From: Ramlibacter ginsenosidimutans
Lineage (GTDB): Bacteria; Pseudomonadota; Gammaproteobacteria; Burkholderiales; Burkholderiaceae_C
Assembly (NCBI RefSeq): GCF_042678185.1
Contig: NZ_JBHUDQ010000022.1
Strand: one strand, 5' to 3'
DNA: 64,000 nt
A program made the translations under genes and the position numbers. Each line of letters opens with the position of its first letter. Positions within the stretch are counted from its first letter, which is position 1. This document shows positions 10,162-17,319 of this stretch, piece after piece. The notes under the pieces are model-generated. The model was not told the DNA's origin, did not search any database, and was given only the letters and a program-made list of their open reading frames with translations.

Positions 10162-10578
10162 TCAGGTCGCAGCCGGTGCGACCCGCGGCTCCTCGCAGCC
10201 GAGGTGGACGCAAGCGAGGTGCAGCAGCAAGGGGACGCCGACCCCCACGCCGCCGAGCACCGCGAGCCAGGCCGCAGGCAGGGATCTCCAGTCCACCGGT
10301 GCCTGCGTCAGCAGCATCTGCGTCCAGCCGATGAAGAAGGGCATGCCGGAGGCGATCAGCGCGGCCGCGGGCCAGAGGGGCAGCCGCGGGATGCCGATCG
10401 CCTGCCCGCGGAAGTAGGAGATGGCCACCAGGAGCAGCGGCATGCAGAGCGTGACCACATCCGTGAGCGCGAGCTGGTCCGGCGCCGCCGCGAGATGCCC
10501 CAGGACGACCCAGGGGCTCGCGACCTGTTGCAGCAGCACGCCGGCAAGGTAGAGGGTCAGGAAGGTGGACCGGCGCAT
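10162..10578 (-). CDS. Hypothetical small membrane protein (about four TM segments)
   Basis: A 138-residue protein starting at the ATG at 10578 with GGAG about 7 bases upstream. It begins MRRSTFLTLYLAGVLLQQV and shows four hydrophobic stretches (about 8-25, 45-60, 70-88 and 105-125), ending in a short Cys-containing tail (HLACVHLGCEEPRV). I do not recognise a family. It lies directly before the DUF1624 gene on the same strand with 4 bases between, so they may be an operon. The open frame runs further upstream into a hairpin repeat, but that part is not gene-like. Confidence 0.7.
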   Translation of the reverse strand: MRRSTFLTLYLAGVLLQQVASPWVVLGHLAAAPDQLALTDVVTLCMPLLLVAISYFRGQAIGIPRLPLWPAAALIASGMPFFIGWTQMLLTQAPVDWRSLPAAWLAVLGGVGVGVPLLLHLACVHLGCEEPRVAPAAT

Positions 10579-10727
10579 GAGGCTCTCCGTGACAGGGAAC
10601 CCCGATTGAGCCGCACGCCACCGCCATGAACCGTAGGTGTCGGCTGGGGGCGAAAGTAGGCGGCGGCCAGATGTTCGACCGGCCTGCCACAGCGCCTGAG
10701 CCAGTGGGCGGTAGGGGCTGGGTGCGC

Positions 10728-10879
10728 GATCGGGCAGGAGAACGCAGAGAGCGCAGAGAGCGCAGAGGTTACGCAGAGGACGCAGAGAAGACAGTCTGGA
10801 AAGGGGATTTTCCTGAGAAAGGTTTTCCTCTGCGTCCTCTGCGTAACCTTCGCGTCCTCTGCGTTCTCCTGCCTCGATC
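10728..10879. repeat. Long hairpin repeat with GCAGAGGACGCA units, copy 1
   Basis: A 152-base inverted repeat filling most of the 336-base gap between the small membrane protein and the Bug receptor gene. The ends match as GATCGGGCAGGAGAACGC and, inverted, GATCGAGGCAGGAGAACGC. Each arm holds tandem GCAGAGNNCGCAGAG units around a GGTTACGCAGAGG block. The centre (AAGGGGATTTTCC...) is unpaired. Two related copies occur at 42192 and 46949. No transposase is present, so it could only move with outside help. It also gives false open frames on both strands. I see nothing else in this gap. Confidence 0.85.
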
Positions 10880-10914
10880 ACCACCCAGGCTTCAAAGGGC
10901 CGGCCGGCCGCGCT

Positions 10915-11907
10915 TCAGTCGGCCTTGATCCCGGCGCGCTTGATGATCGGGCCCCACTTGGCGAGTTCGGCCTTCATGAAGGCCTCGAACTGCGCGGGGG
11001 TGCCGGGCTCCGGCTCCATGTACTGCGCCCGCAGCTTGGAGACGATCGCCGGGTCGCGCATGGCCGCGACGAACGCTGCGTTCAGCTTGTCGATGATCGG
11101 CTTGGGCGTTCCGGCGGGCGCGACGACGCCGATCCAGGCGCTGCCGTCGAGCGGCACGCCGCTTTCGCGGAAGGTCGGCACGTTCGGCAGTTGCGGCAGG
11201 CGCTTGGCCGTGGACACCGCGATCACCTTCATCTTGCCGGCTTCCACCTGCGGCATCACCGCCAGCGGCGCCAGGCTCACCATTTGCGTGTCGCCCTGGA
11301 TCACGCTCATCACCGCAGCGGGAGACGACGCATACGGCACCTGCACGACGTAGCTGTGGGTCAGCGCCTTGATCGCCTCCATGCTCAGCTGGGACAGCGT
11401 GCCGACACCGACCGACGCGTAGTTGTACTTGCCCGGGTTCTTGCGCAGCAGCTCCATCAGCTGCTTCATGTTGTCGACGTGGAGCGAATTGCTCACGGCC
11501 AGCACGTTGCCCTGGTGCACGCCGAAGGTGATGGGCGCGAGGTCCTTGAACGGGTCGTAGGGCAGGTTCTTGTAGATGAGAGTGTTGTTCACCAGCGGGC
11601 CGGTGATCGACACGCCGATGGTGTAGCCGTCCGGAGCCGCCTTGGCCACCGCGCCGGTGCCGATGTTGCCGCCCGCGCCGGCGCGGTTCTCCACCACGAT
11701 GGGCTGGCCGAGCGTCTTGCTCGCCTGGTCGCCGACCAGGCGGGCGAACACGTCGGGGGTCGATCCGGCGCCGAAGGGAACGATCAGGTGGATGGGCTTG
11801 GCGGGATAGTCGCCCTGCGCCTGCGCGGCAGTCCACGGCGCGCCCAGCAGGACGGCGCAGGCAGTGGTGGTCGCGAGGGTTCGGAGGATCTGGCGGCGTG
11901 CGTTCAC
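10915..11907 (-). CDS. Bug/TctC family tripartite tricarboxylate transporter substrate-binding protein
   Basis: Periplasmic receptor of 330 residues. After a signal peptide (start to WTAAQAQG), YPAKPIHLIVPFGAGSTPD, IVVENRAGAGGNIGTGAVA and LPYDPFKDLAPI are the hallmark Bug blocks. These receptors bind carboxylic or small organic acids. I prefer the GTG at 11907: it overlaps the stop of the chorismate-mutase-like gene (GTGA), leaving the signal peptide at the N-terminus; an ATG at 11976 would add 23 residues before it. No TctA or TctB membrane genes are nearby, so it is an orphan receptor, as is common in Burkholderiales. Ligand unknown. Confidence 0.92.
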   Translation of the reverse strand: MNARRQILRTLATTTACAVLLGAPWTAAQAQGDYPAKPIHLIVPFGAGSTPDVFARLVGDQASKTLGQPIVVENRAGAGGNIGTGAVAKAAPDGYTIGVSITGPLVNNTLIYKNLPYDPFKDLAPITFGVHQGNVLAVSNSLHVDNMKQLMELLRKNPGKYNYASVGVGTLSQLSMEAIKALTHSYVVQVPYASSPAAVMSVIQGDTQMVSLAPLAVMPQVEAGKMKVIAVSTAKRLPQLPNVPTFRESGVPLDGSAWIGVVAPAGTPKPIIDKLNAAFVAAMRDPAIVSKLRAQYMEPEPGTPAQFEAFMKAELAKWGPIIKRAGIKAD

Positions 11908-12323
11908 GGTTCGTTCGCTTTCGGTGGAGAGGTTGCTGCGATGGCTTCGGTCTGGCCGAAGTAGTTTTGTTCGCATGCAATATACCCTGCCACGAGGGCC
12001 CGGTAGGCGGACTCGACCACGTCCGGCAAGCCGGCGAAGCCGCCGTTGAACGCCGGCTGGTGGCGTTCGGCCAACGCGCGCACCCGGGCGAACACCTCCG
12101 CCTGGCGCGCCGGGGCGCTCACCTGGAACGCATCCCGCTTGAAGCGCGCGGCGTCCTTCACGTACATGGCCCGCTCGGCGAGCAGGCGCACGATGGCGTC
12201 GTCGATCCGGTCGATCTCGCGGCGCACGCCCGCGAGGTTTTCGGCCAGCGGCCGGTAGGCGGGATCGCGGAAGCGGCGCACGGGCGCGCCTTGCGCATCG
12301 GGTTCGCGCTGGAGCTCCGTCAT
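11904..12323 (-). CDS. Chorismate mutase-like (AroQ fold) protein
   Basis: A 139-residue all-helical protein. The pattern LAGVRREIDRIDDAIVRLL, then AERAMYVKDAARFK, APARQAEVFARV and AYRALVAGYIACEQNYF follows the AroQ-class chorismate mutase and PchB lyase fold, with the basic residues (Arg of VRREID, Arg of AERA, Lys of VKDAARFK) that hold chorismate in known members. Chorismate mutase makes prephenate for Phe/Tyr synthesis. No signal peptide. It lies 4 bases after purL and its stop overlaps the Bug receptor start. Pericyclic lyase or mutase activity cannot be told apart from sequence. Confidence 0.8.
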   Translation of the reverse strand: MTELQREPDAQGAPVRRFRDPAYRPLAENLAGVRREIDRIDDAIVRLLAERAMYVKDAARFKRDAFQVSAPARQAEVFARVRALAERHQPAFNGGFAGLPDVVESAYRALVAGYIACEQNYFGQTEAIAATSPPKANEP

Positions 12324-12327
12324 GGCC

Positions 12328-15300
12328 TCAACCGATCCAGCGGCGGGCGTTGTGCCAGATCTGCATCCACGGACTGAACGAGGACGGGTCGCCCGAGGTC
12401 CAGGACATCTGGATGTTGCGGAACACGCGTTCGGGATGCGGCATGAGGGCGGTGAAGCGGCCGTCCGCGGTCGTCACGCCGGTGAGCCCGCCGGCACCTC
12501 CGTTCGGATTGAACGGATAGCGCTCGGTGGGCTGGCCGTGATGGTCCACGAAGCGCATGGCGGGCACGACCTGCGCGGCGTCGCCGCGCTGCGAGAAGTT
12601 GGGGAAGCCCTCGCCGTGCGCCACCGCGATCGGCAGCCGCAGGCCGGCCATGCCCTGGAAGAACAGGCTGGGCGAGTCCAGCACTTCCACCTGCGACAGC
12701 CGCGCCTCGAAGCGCTCGCTGCGGTTGGTGGTGAACCGCGGCCACGCCTGCGCGCCGGGGATGAGGTCGGCGAGCTCGGCGAACATCTGGCAGCCGTTGC
12801 ACACGCCCAGGCCGAAGGTGTCGCTGCGCGCGAAGAAGTCGCGGAACTGCTGCGCGAGTACCGGGTGGAAGGTGATGCTGCGCGCCCAGCCGATGCCGGC
12901 GCCCAGCGTGTCGCCGTAGCTGAAGCCGCCGCAGGCGACGACGCCGCGGAACGACTTCAGGTCGTGCCGGCCGGCCTGCAGGTCGGTCATGTGCACGTCC
13001 ACCGCCTCGAAGCCCGCCGCCGTGAAGGCATAGGCCATCTCCACATGCGAGTTGACGCCCTGCTCCCGCAGGATGGCGACGCGCGGGCGGGAGAGGTTCA
13101 GCGCCGGTGCGCCCGCACCCTCGGTGAAGGACTGCGGCACGAAGACATGCAGCCCGGGGTCCGCCGGATCGCCCGCCGCCGCATGCTCGCTGTCGGCGCA
13201 GGCGGGGTTGTCACGCTGCTGGCAGATCTTCCAGCTCACGCTGTCCCAGACCTGCTGCAGGTCGGCGATCTTGCCGGCGAACACGCTCTTCGTGTCGCGC
13301 CAGACCTGGACCTCGCCCTTGCCGACGGCGATGGGAGAGGACTGTGGCCGGGTGGTTCCGACGAAGTGGCTGTGGCGCGAGAGCCCGTGCGCGCGCAGCA
13401 CCTGCATCACCTCGTTGCGTTCGGCGGTGCGCACCTGCAGCAGCACGCCCAGCTCCTCGGTGAACAAGGCCTTGAGCGTGAGCTCCTCGCGGCGCGCGCT
13501 CACCTGCCCGGCCCAGTTCTTCGCATCGCCGTACTCGGCGCGGCTGTCGCCGATGCCGTCGCCTTCCGTGACCAGCAGGTCCACGTTCAGCGCGACGCCG
13601 ACCTGGCCGGCGAAGGCCATCTCGCAGGCCGCGGCGAACAGGCCGCCGTCGCTGCGGTCGTGGTAGGCCAGGATGCGGCCCTGGGCGCGCAGTGCGTTGA
13701 CCGCATCGACCAGCCGCACCAGATCCTGGGCGTCGTCGAGGTCCGGCACTTCGCCGCCCGGCTGCTCCAGCACCTGCGCGAGGATGCTGCCGCCCATGCG
13801 ATGGCGGCCGCGCCCGAGGTCGACCAGCACCAGCGTCGTGTCCTCGGCGGACTGCAGTTGCGGCGTGAGCGTACCGCGCACGTCGGCCAGGCTGGCAAAT
13901 GCACTGACGATCAGGCTCACCGGCGAGGTGACCTTCTTCGTCGCGCCGCCTTCGCTCCATTGCGTGCGCATCGACAGGCTGTCCTTGCCGACCGGAATGG
14001 ACACGCCCAGATCCGGGCAGAGCTCCATGCCGACGGCACGCACCGTGTCGTAGAGCGCGGCGTCCTCGCCGGGTTCGCCGCACGCCGCCATCCAGTTGGC
14101 GGAGAGCTTCACGCGGGAGAGCTCGATCGGCGCGGCCAGCAGGTTGGTGATGGCCTCGCCGACGGCCATGCGGCCGGAGGCCGGCGCATCGATCGCAGCG
14201 AGCGGCGTGCGCTCGCCCATGCTCATGGCTTCGCCCGCGAAGCCGCGGTAGTCGGCCAGCGTCACGGCGCAGTCGGCCACGGGCACCTGCCACGGGCCGA
14301 CCATCTGGTCGCGATGGGTGAGCCCGCCCACGGTGCGGTCGCCGATGGTGACGAGGAAGCGCTTGGACGCGACGGTGGGATGGCTCAGCACGCGGATGGC
14401 CGCGTCCTGCAACGCGACCCCGGTGAGGTCCAGCGGCGGCACCTCGCGCGCAACCCGCCGCACGTCGCGGTGCATCTTGGGCGGCTTGCCGAGGAGGACG
14501 TCCATGGGCATGTCGACGGCGAGGCTCTCATCCGGCCCTTTGTCGCGTGCCGGAGCGCCCCCACCCCAGCCCTCCCCCGAAGGGGGAGGGAGAGAGGCAC
14601 TCGGGGACTTGCTCCCTCTCCCCTCCGGGGAGAGGGCTGGGGTGAGGGGCACGCCCTCGCCCACCACCAGTTGCCGCTCCTCGGTCGCCACGCCGACCAC
14701 CGCGAACGGGCAGCGCTCGCGTTCGCAGAACGCGCGGAACTGGTCCAGCGATTCCGGCGCGATCGCGAGCACGTAGCGCTCCTGGCTCTCGTTGCTCCAG
14801 ATTTCCTTGGGCGCGAGGCCGCTTTCCTCCAGCGGCACGCGGCGCAGGTCGAAGCGCGCGCCCCGGCCGGCGTCGTTGGTCAGTTCGGGGAACGCGTTCG
14901 ACAGGCCGCCTGCGCCCACGTCGTGGATGGCGAGGATCGGGTTGTCGGACCGCAGTTCCCAGCAGCGGTTGATGACTTCCTGCGCGCGCCGCTCGATCTC
15001 CGGGTTGCCGCGCTGCACGGAGTCGAAATCGAGTTCCGCCGTGTTGGTCCCCGTGGCCATGGACGAGGCGGCGCCGCCGCCCATGCCGATGCGCATGCCC
15101 GGGCCCCCGAGCTGCACGAGCAGCGTGCCGGGCGGGAACGGGATCTTGTGCGTGAGGCCGGCGTCGATGAAGCCGATGCCGCCCGCGATCATGATCGGCT
15201 TGTGGTAGCCGCGGGCGACGCCCGCCACGTCCTGTTCGTATTCGCGGAAGTAGCCCAGCAGGTTGGGACGGCCGAACTCGTTGTTGAACGCGGCGCCGCC

Positions 15301-16410
15301 GAGCGGCCCCTCGGTCATGATCTGCAGCGGGCTCGCGATGTGCGCCGGCTTGCCGAAGCGGCCGTCCCACAGCTTCGACACCGTGAAGCCCGTGAGGCCC
15401 GCCTTGGGGCGCGCGCCGCGGCCGGTCGCGCCTTCGTCGCGGATCTCGCCGCCGGCGCCGGTGGATGCGCCGGGGAACGGCGAGATCGCGGTCGGGTGGT
15501 TGTGCGTCTCGACCTTCATCAGCACGTGGTGCGTGGCGGCGTCGGCGCGGTACACGCCGCCCGGGCCGGGCACGAAGCGTTCGACGTCGTGACCTTCCAT
15601 GACCGAGGCGTTGTCCGCATACGCCACGATGGTGTGCTCGGGGTGCAGCTGGTGCGTGTTGCGGATCATGCCGAAGAGCGTCTTCTCCTGCGGCGCGCCG
15701 TCGATGCTGAACGTGGCGTTGAAGATCTTGTGCCGGCAGTGCTCGCTGTTGGCCTGCGCGAACATCATCAGTTCCACGTCGGTCGGGTTGCGACCCAGCC
15801 GGGTGAACGCCTGCACGAGGTAGTCGATCTCGTCGTCGGCCAGCGCCAGGCCGAAGCGGCGGTTGGCTTCCTCCAGCGCGCCGCGGCCGCCGCCGAGCAC
15901 GTCGACGTGTTCCATGGGCTGCGCCTGCAGCTCGGTGAACAATCGCCGCGCCTCGGCGAGATCGGGCACCACGCTCTCGGTCATGCGGTCGTGCAGCAGC
16001 GCGGCCAGCGCGCCGAGCTGGTCCTCCTCCAGCGCCGGCTTGCCGCGCCAGCCGGAGGCGATCTGCAGGCGGTACTCCACGGCGCGCTCGATGCGCCGCA
16101 CGGCCAGCCCGCAGTTGTGCGCGATGTCCGTCGCCTTGGACGCCCAGGGCGAGACCGTGCCCAGGCGCGGCGTGACCACCAGCAGCGGTCCCGCGGTCGG
16201 GCCGGTGTACGGCTCCCCGTAGGTGAGCAGCGCGGCGAGGCGCTCCTTCTCTGCCGGGGCCGGCGCGTGGTCGCTTGCGACCAGGTGCACGTAGCGCGCG
16301 GCAATGCCGGTGATCTTGGGATGCACTGCCTGCAGGCGCGGCAGCATTTGCTGGATCCGGAAGTCGCTGAGGGCCTGGCCGCCCTCGAACTCGGTGATGT
16401 GCAGGGACAC
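12328..16410 (-). CDS. purL: Phosphoribosylformylglycinamidine synthase PurL, with a repeat-derived insert
   Basis: Large single-chain FGAM synthase (about 1360 residues) of purine synthesis: FGAR, glutamine and ATP give FGAM. The N-terminal domain starts LHITEFEGGQALSDFRIQQM; the synthetase core has AQANSEHCRHKIFNA and the double AIRS-like domains (GAGGLSNAFPEL; KDSLSMRTQW). The C-terminal glutaminase has LGVCNGCQMFAELAD with the nucleophile Cys and MPHPERVFRNIQMSW. I use the GTG at 16410, matching the family's start, over the upstream ATG at 16467. About 40 residues between QLVVGEG and LAVDMPMDVLLGKPP are encoded by a palindromic repeat and are absent from typical PurL, which is near 1295-1340 residues. 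Confidence 0.97.
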   Translation of the reverse strand: MSLHITEFEGGQALSDFRIQQMLPRLQAVHPKITGIAARYVHLVASDHAPAPAEKERLAALLTYGEPYTGPTAGPLLVVTPRLGTVSPWASKATDIAHNCGLAVRRIERAVEYRLQIASGWRGKPALEEDQLGALAALLHDRMTESVVPDLAEARRLFTELQAQPMEHVDVLGGGRGALEEANRRFGLALADDEIDYLVQAFTRLGRNPTDVELMMFAQANSEHCRHKIFNATFSIDGAPQEKTLFGMIRNTHQLHPEHTIVAYADNASVMEGHDVERFVPGPGGVYRADAATHHVLMKVETHNHPTAISPFPGASTGAGGEIRDEGATGRGARPKAGLTGFTVSKLWDGRFGKPAHIASPLQIMTEGPLGGAAFNNEFGRPNLLGYFREYEQDVAGVARGYHKPIMIAGGIGFIDAGLTHKIPFPPGTLLVQLGGPGMRIGMGGGAASSMATGTNTAELDFDSVQRGNPEIERRAQEVINRCWELRSDNPILAIHDVGAGGLSNAFPELTNDAGRGARFDLRRVPLEESGLAPKEIWSNESQERYVLAIAPESLDQFRAFCERERCPFAVVGVATEERQLVVGEGVPLTPALSPEGRGSKSPSASLPPPSGEGWGGGAPARDKGPDESLAVDMPMDVLLGKPPKMHRDVRRVAREVPPLDLTGVALQDAAIRVLSHPTVASKRFLVTIGDRTVGGLTHRDQMVGPWQVPVADCAVTLADYRGFAGEAMSMGERTPLAAIDAPASGRMAVGEAITNLLAAPIELSRVKLSANWMAACGEPGEDAALYDTVRAVGMELCPDLGVSIPVGKDSLSMRTQWSEGGATKKVTSPVSLIVSAFASLADVRGTLTPQLQSAEDTTLVLVDLGRGRHRMGGSILAQVLEQPGGEVPDLDDAQDLVRLVDAVNALRAQGRILAYHDRSDGGLFAAACEMAFAGQVGVALNVDLLVTEGDGIGDSRAEYGDAKNWAGQVSARREELTLKALFTEELGVLLQVRTAERNEVMQVLRAHGLSRHSHFVGTTRPQSSPIAVGKGEVQVWRDTKSVFAGKIADLQQVWDSVSWKICQQRDNPACADSEHAAAGDPADPGLHVFVPQSFTEGAGAPALNLSRPRVAILREQGVNSHVEMAYAFTAAGFEAVDVHMTDLQAGRHDLKSFRGVVACGGFSYGDTLGAGIGWARSITFHPVLAQQFRDFFARSDTFGLGVCNGCQMFAELADLIPGAQAWPRFTTNRSERFEARLSQVEVLDSPSLFFQGMAGLRLPIAVAHGEGFPNFSQRGDAAQVVPAMRFVDHHGQPTERYPFNPNGGAGGLTGVTTADGRFTALMPHPERVFRNIQMSWTSGDPSSFSPWMQIWHNARRWIG
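14556..14650. repeat. Palindromic repeat inserted in frame in purL
   Basis: The outer arms CCCACCCCAGCCCTC and, inverted, CTCACCCCAGCCCTC enclose two smaller hairpins (CCCTCCCCCGAAGGGGGAGG and CCCTCTCCCCTCCGGGGAGA...). This G/C-rich double-hairpin type is scattered in many proteobacterial genomes. Here it sits inside purL and keeps the frame, adding the typical low-complexity peptide (PLTPALSPEGRG, then LPPPSGEGWGGG). Confidence 0.85.
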
Positions 16411-16503
16411 GGTCTGGAGCCTGTCTGGGGAGTGGGCCTCCGGGCCGCTGACTGGGGCCGGGAGCAACCCGGCATTCTACCTGCGGGGAAATGGGGGCTC
16501 TGG

Positions 16504-16509
16504 GATAAT
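16504..16509 (+). promoter_or_regulatory. Candidate -10 element (GATAAT) for leaderless map
   Basis: GATAAT differs from the TATAAT consensus by one base and ends 6 bases before the map ATG, placing the predicted start point at the start codon. No ribosome site precedes the ATG and no strong -35 is seen. Confidence 0.5.
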
Positions 16510-16515
16510 CGGGCC

Positions 16516-17319
16516 ATGGCCATCACCACCAAAGACGAACCAGGCATCCAGGGGATGCGCACGGCCTGCCGCCTCGCCGCCGAAGTGCTGGACCACCTCA
16601 CGCCCTTCATCAAGCCCGGCCTCACCACGCGGGAGATCGACCGCCTCGCGGCCGAGTTCATGAAGAAGCAGGGCACCATCTCCGCCACGCTCGGCTACCA
16701 GCCCTCCGGCTACCCGCCCTACCCCGCCTCGCTGTGCACCTCGGTGAACAACGTCGTGTGCCACGGCATCCCGAACGAGAAGCCGCTGAAGAAGGGCGAC
16801 ATCGTCAACGTCGACGTGACCGTCATCAAGGACGGCTGGTACGGCGACACCAGCCGCATGTTCATCGTCGGCGAGGCCTCGATCGCGGCGAAGCGGCTCG
16901 TGCAGGTCACCTACGAGGCGATGTGGCACGGCATCGTGCACGTGAAGCCGGGCGTGCGCCTCGGCGACATCGGCTGGGCCATCCAGAAGTTCGCCGAGAG
17001 CAACGGCTTCTCGGTGGTGCGCGAGTTCTGCGGCCATGGCATCGGCCGCAACTTCCACGAGGAGCCGCAGGTCCTGCACTATGGCAAGCCGGGGACGCTG
17101 GAGGAACTGGTGCCGGGCATGACCTTCACCATCGAACCCATGATCAACGCGGGCCGCCGCGACGTGAAGGAGTTCGGCAACGACGGCTGGACCATCGTCA
17201 CCAAGGACCATTCACTGTCGGCGCAGTGGGAGCACACCGTGCTGGTCACGCCCACCGGCTACGAAGTGCTGACCCTTTCCGCCGGCAGCCCGCCGCCGCC
17301 GGCCTTCGTCAGGGCCTGA
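16516..17319 (+). CDS. map: Type I methionine aminopeptidase
   Basis: Removes the initiator methionine from nascent proteins after deformylation; cytoplasmic and normally essential. The 267-residue protein carries the five metal ligands of the pita-bread fold: D100 and D111 (NVDVTVIKDGWYGDTSRMF), H174 (CGHGIGRNFHEEP), E207 (FTIEPM) and E239 (QWEHT), plus H83 (VCHGIP). The ATG lies 6 bases after a GATAAT hexamer. Its TGA overlaps the glnD ATG (TGATG). The C-terminus has a short Pro-rich tail (SAGSPPPPAFVRA). The purL gene is divergent. Confidence 0.97.
   Translation: MAITTKDEPGIQGMRTACRLAAEVLDHLTPFIKPGLTTREIDRLAAEFMKKQGTISATLGYQPSGYPPYPASLCTSVNNVVCHGIPNEKPLKKGDIVNVDVTVIKDGWYGDTSRMFIVGEASIAAKRLVQVTYEAMWHGIVHVKPGVRLGDIGWAIQKFAESNGFSVVREFCGHGIGRNFHEEPQVLHYGKPGTLEELVPGMTFTIEPMINAGRRDVKEFGNDGWTIVTKDHSLSAQWEHTVLVTPTGYEVLTLSAGSPPPPAFVRA

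Noticed and set aside
10579..10928. Open frames reading through the hairpin repeat on both strands
   Set aside because: Peptides such as RLSSLRPLRNLCALCALCV are produced by the repeat units and have no protein-like composition or start site.
12322..16500. A very long open frame on the plus strand antisense to purL
   Set aside because: In very high G+C DNA, antisense frames stay open by codon bias. Its translation is Arg/His/Val-rich with no family match, while the minus strand encodes a full PurL.
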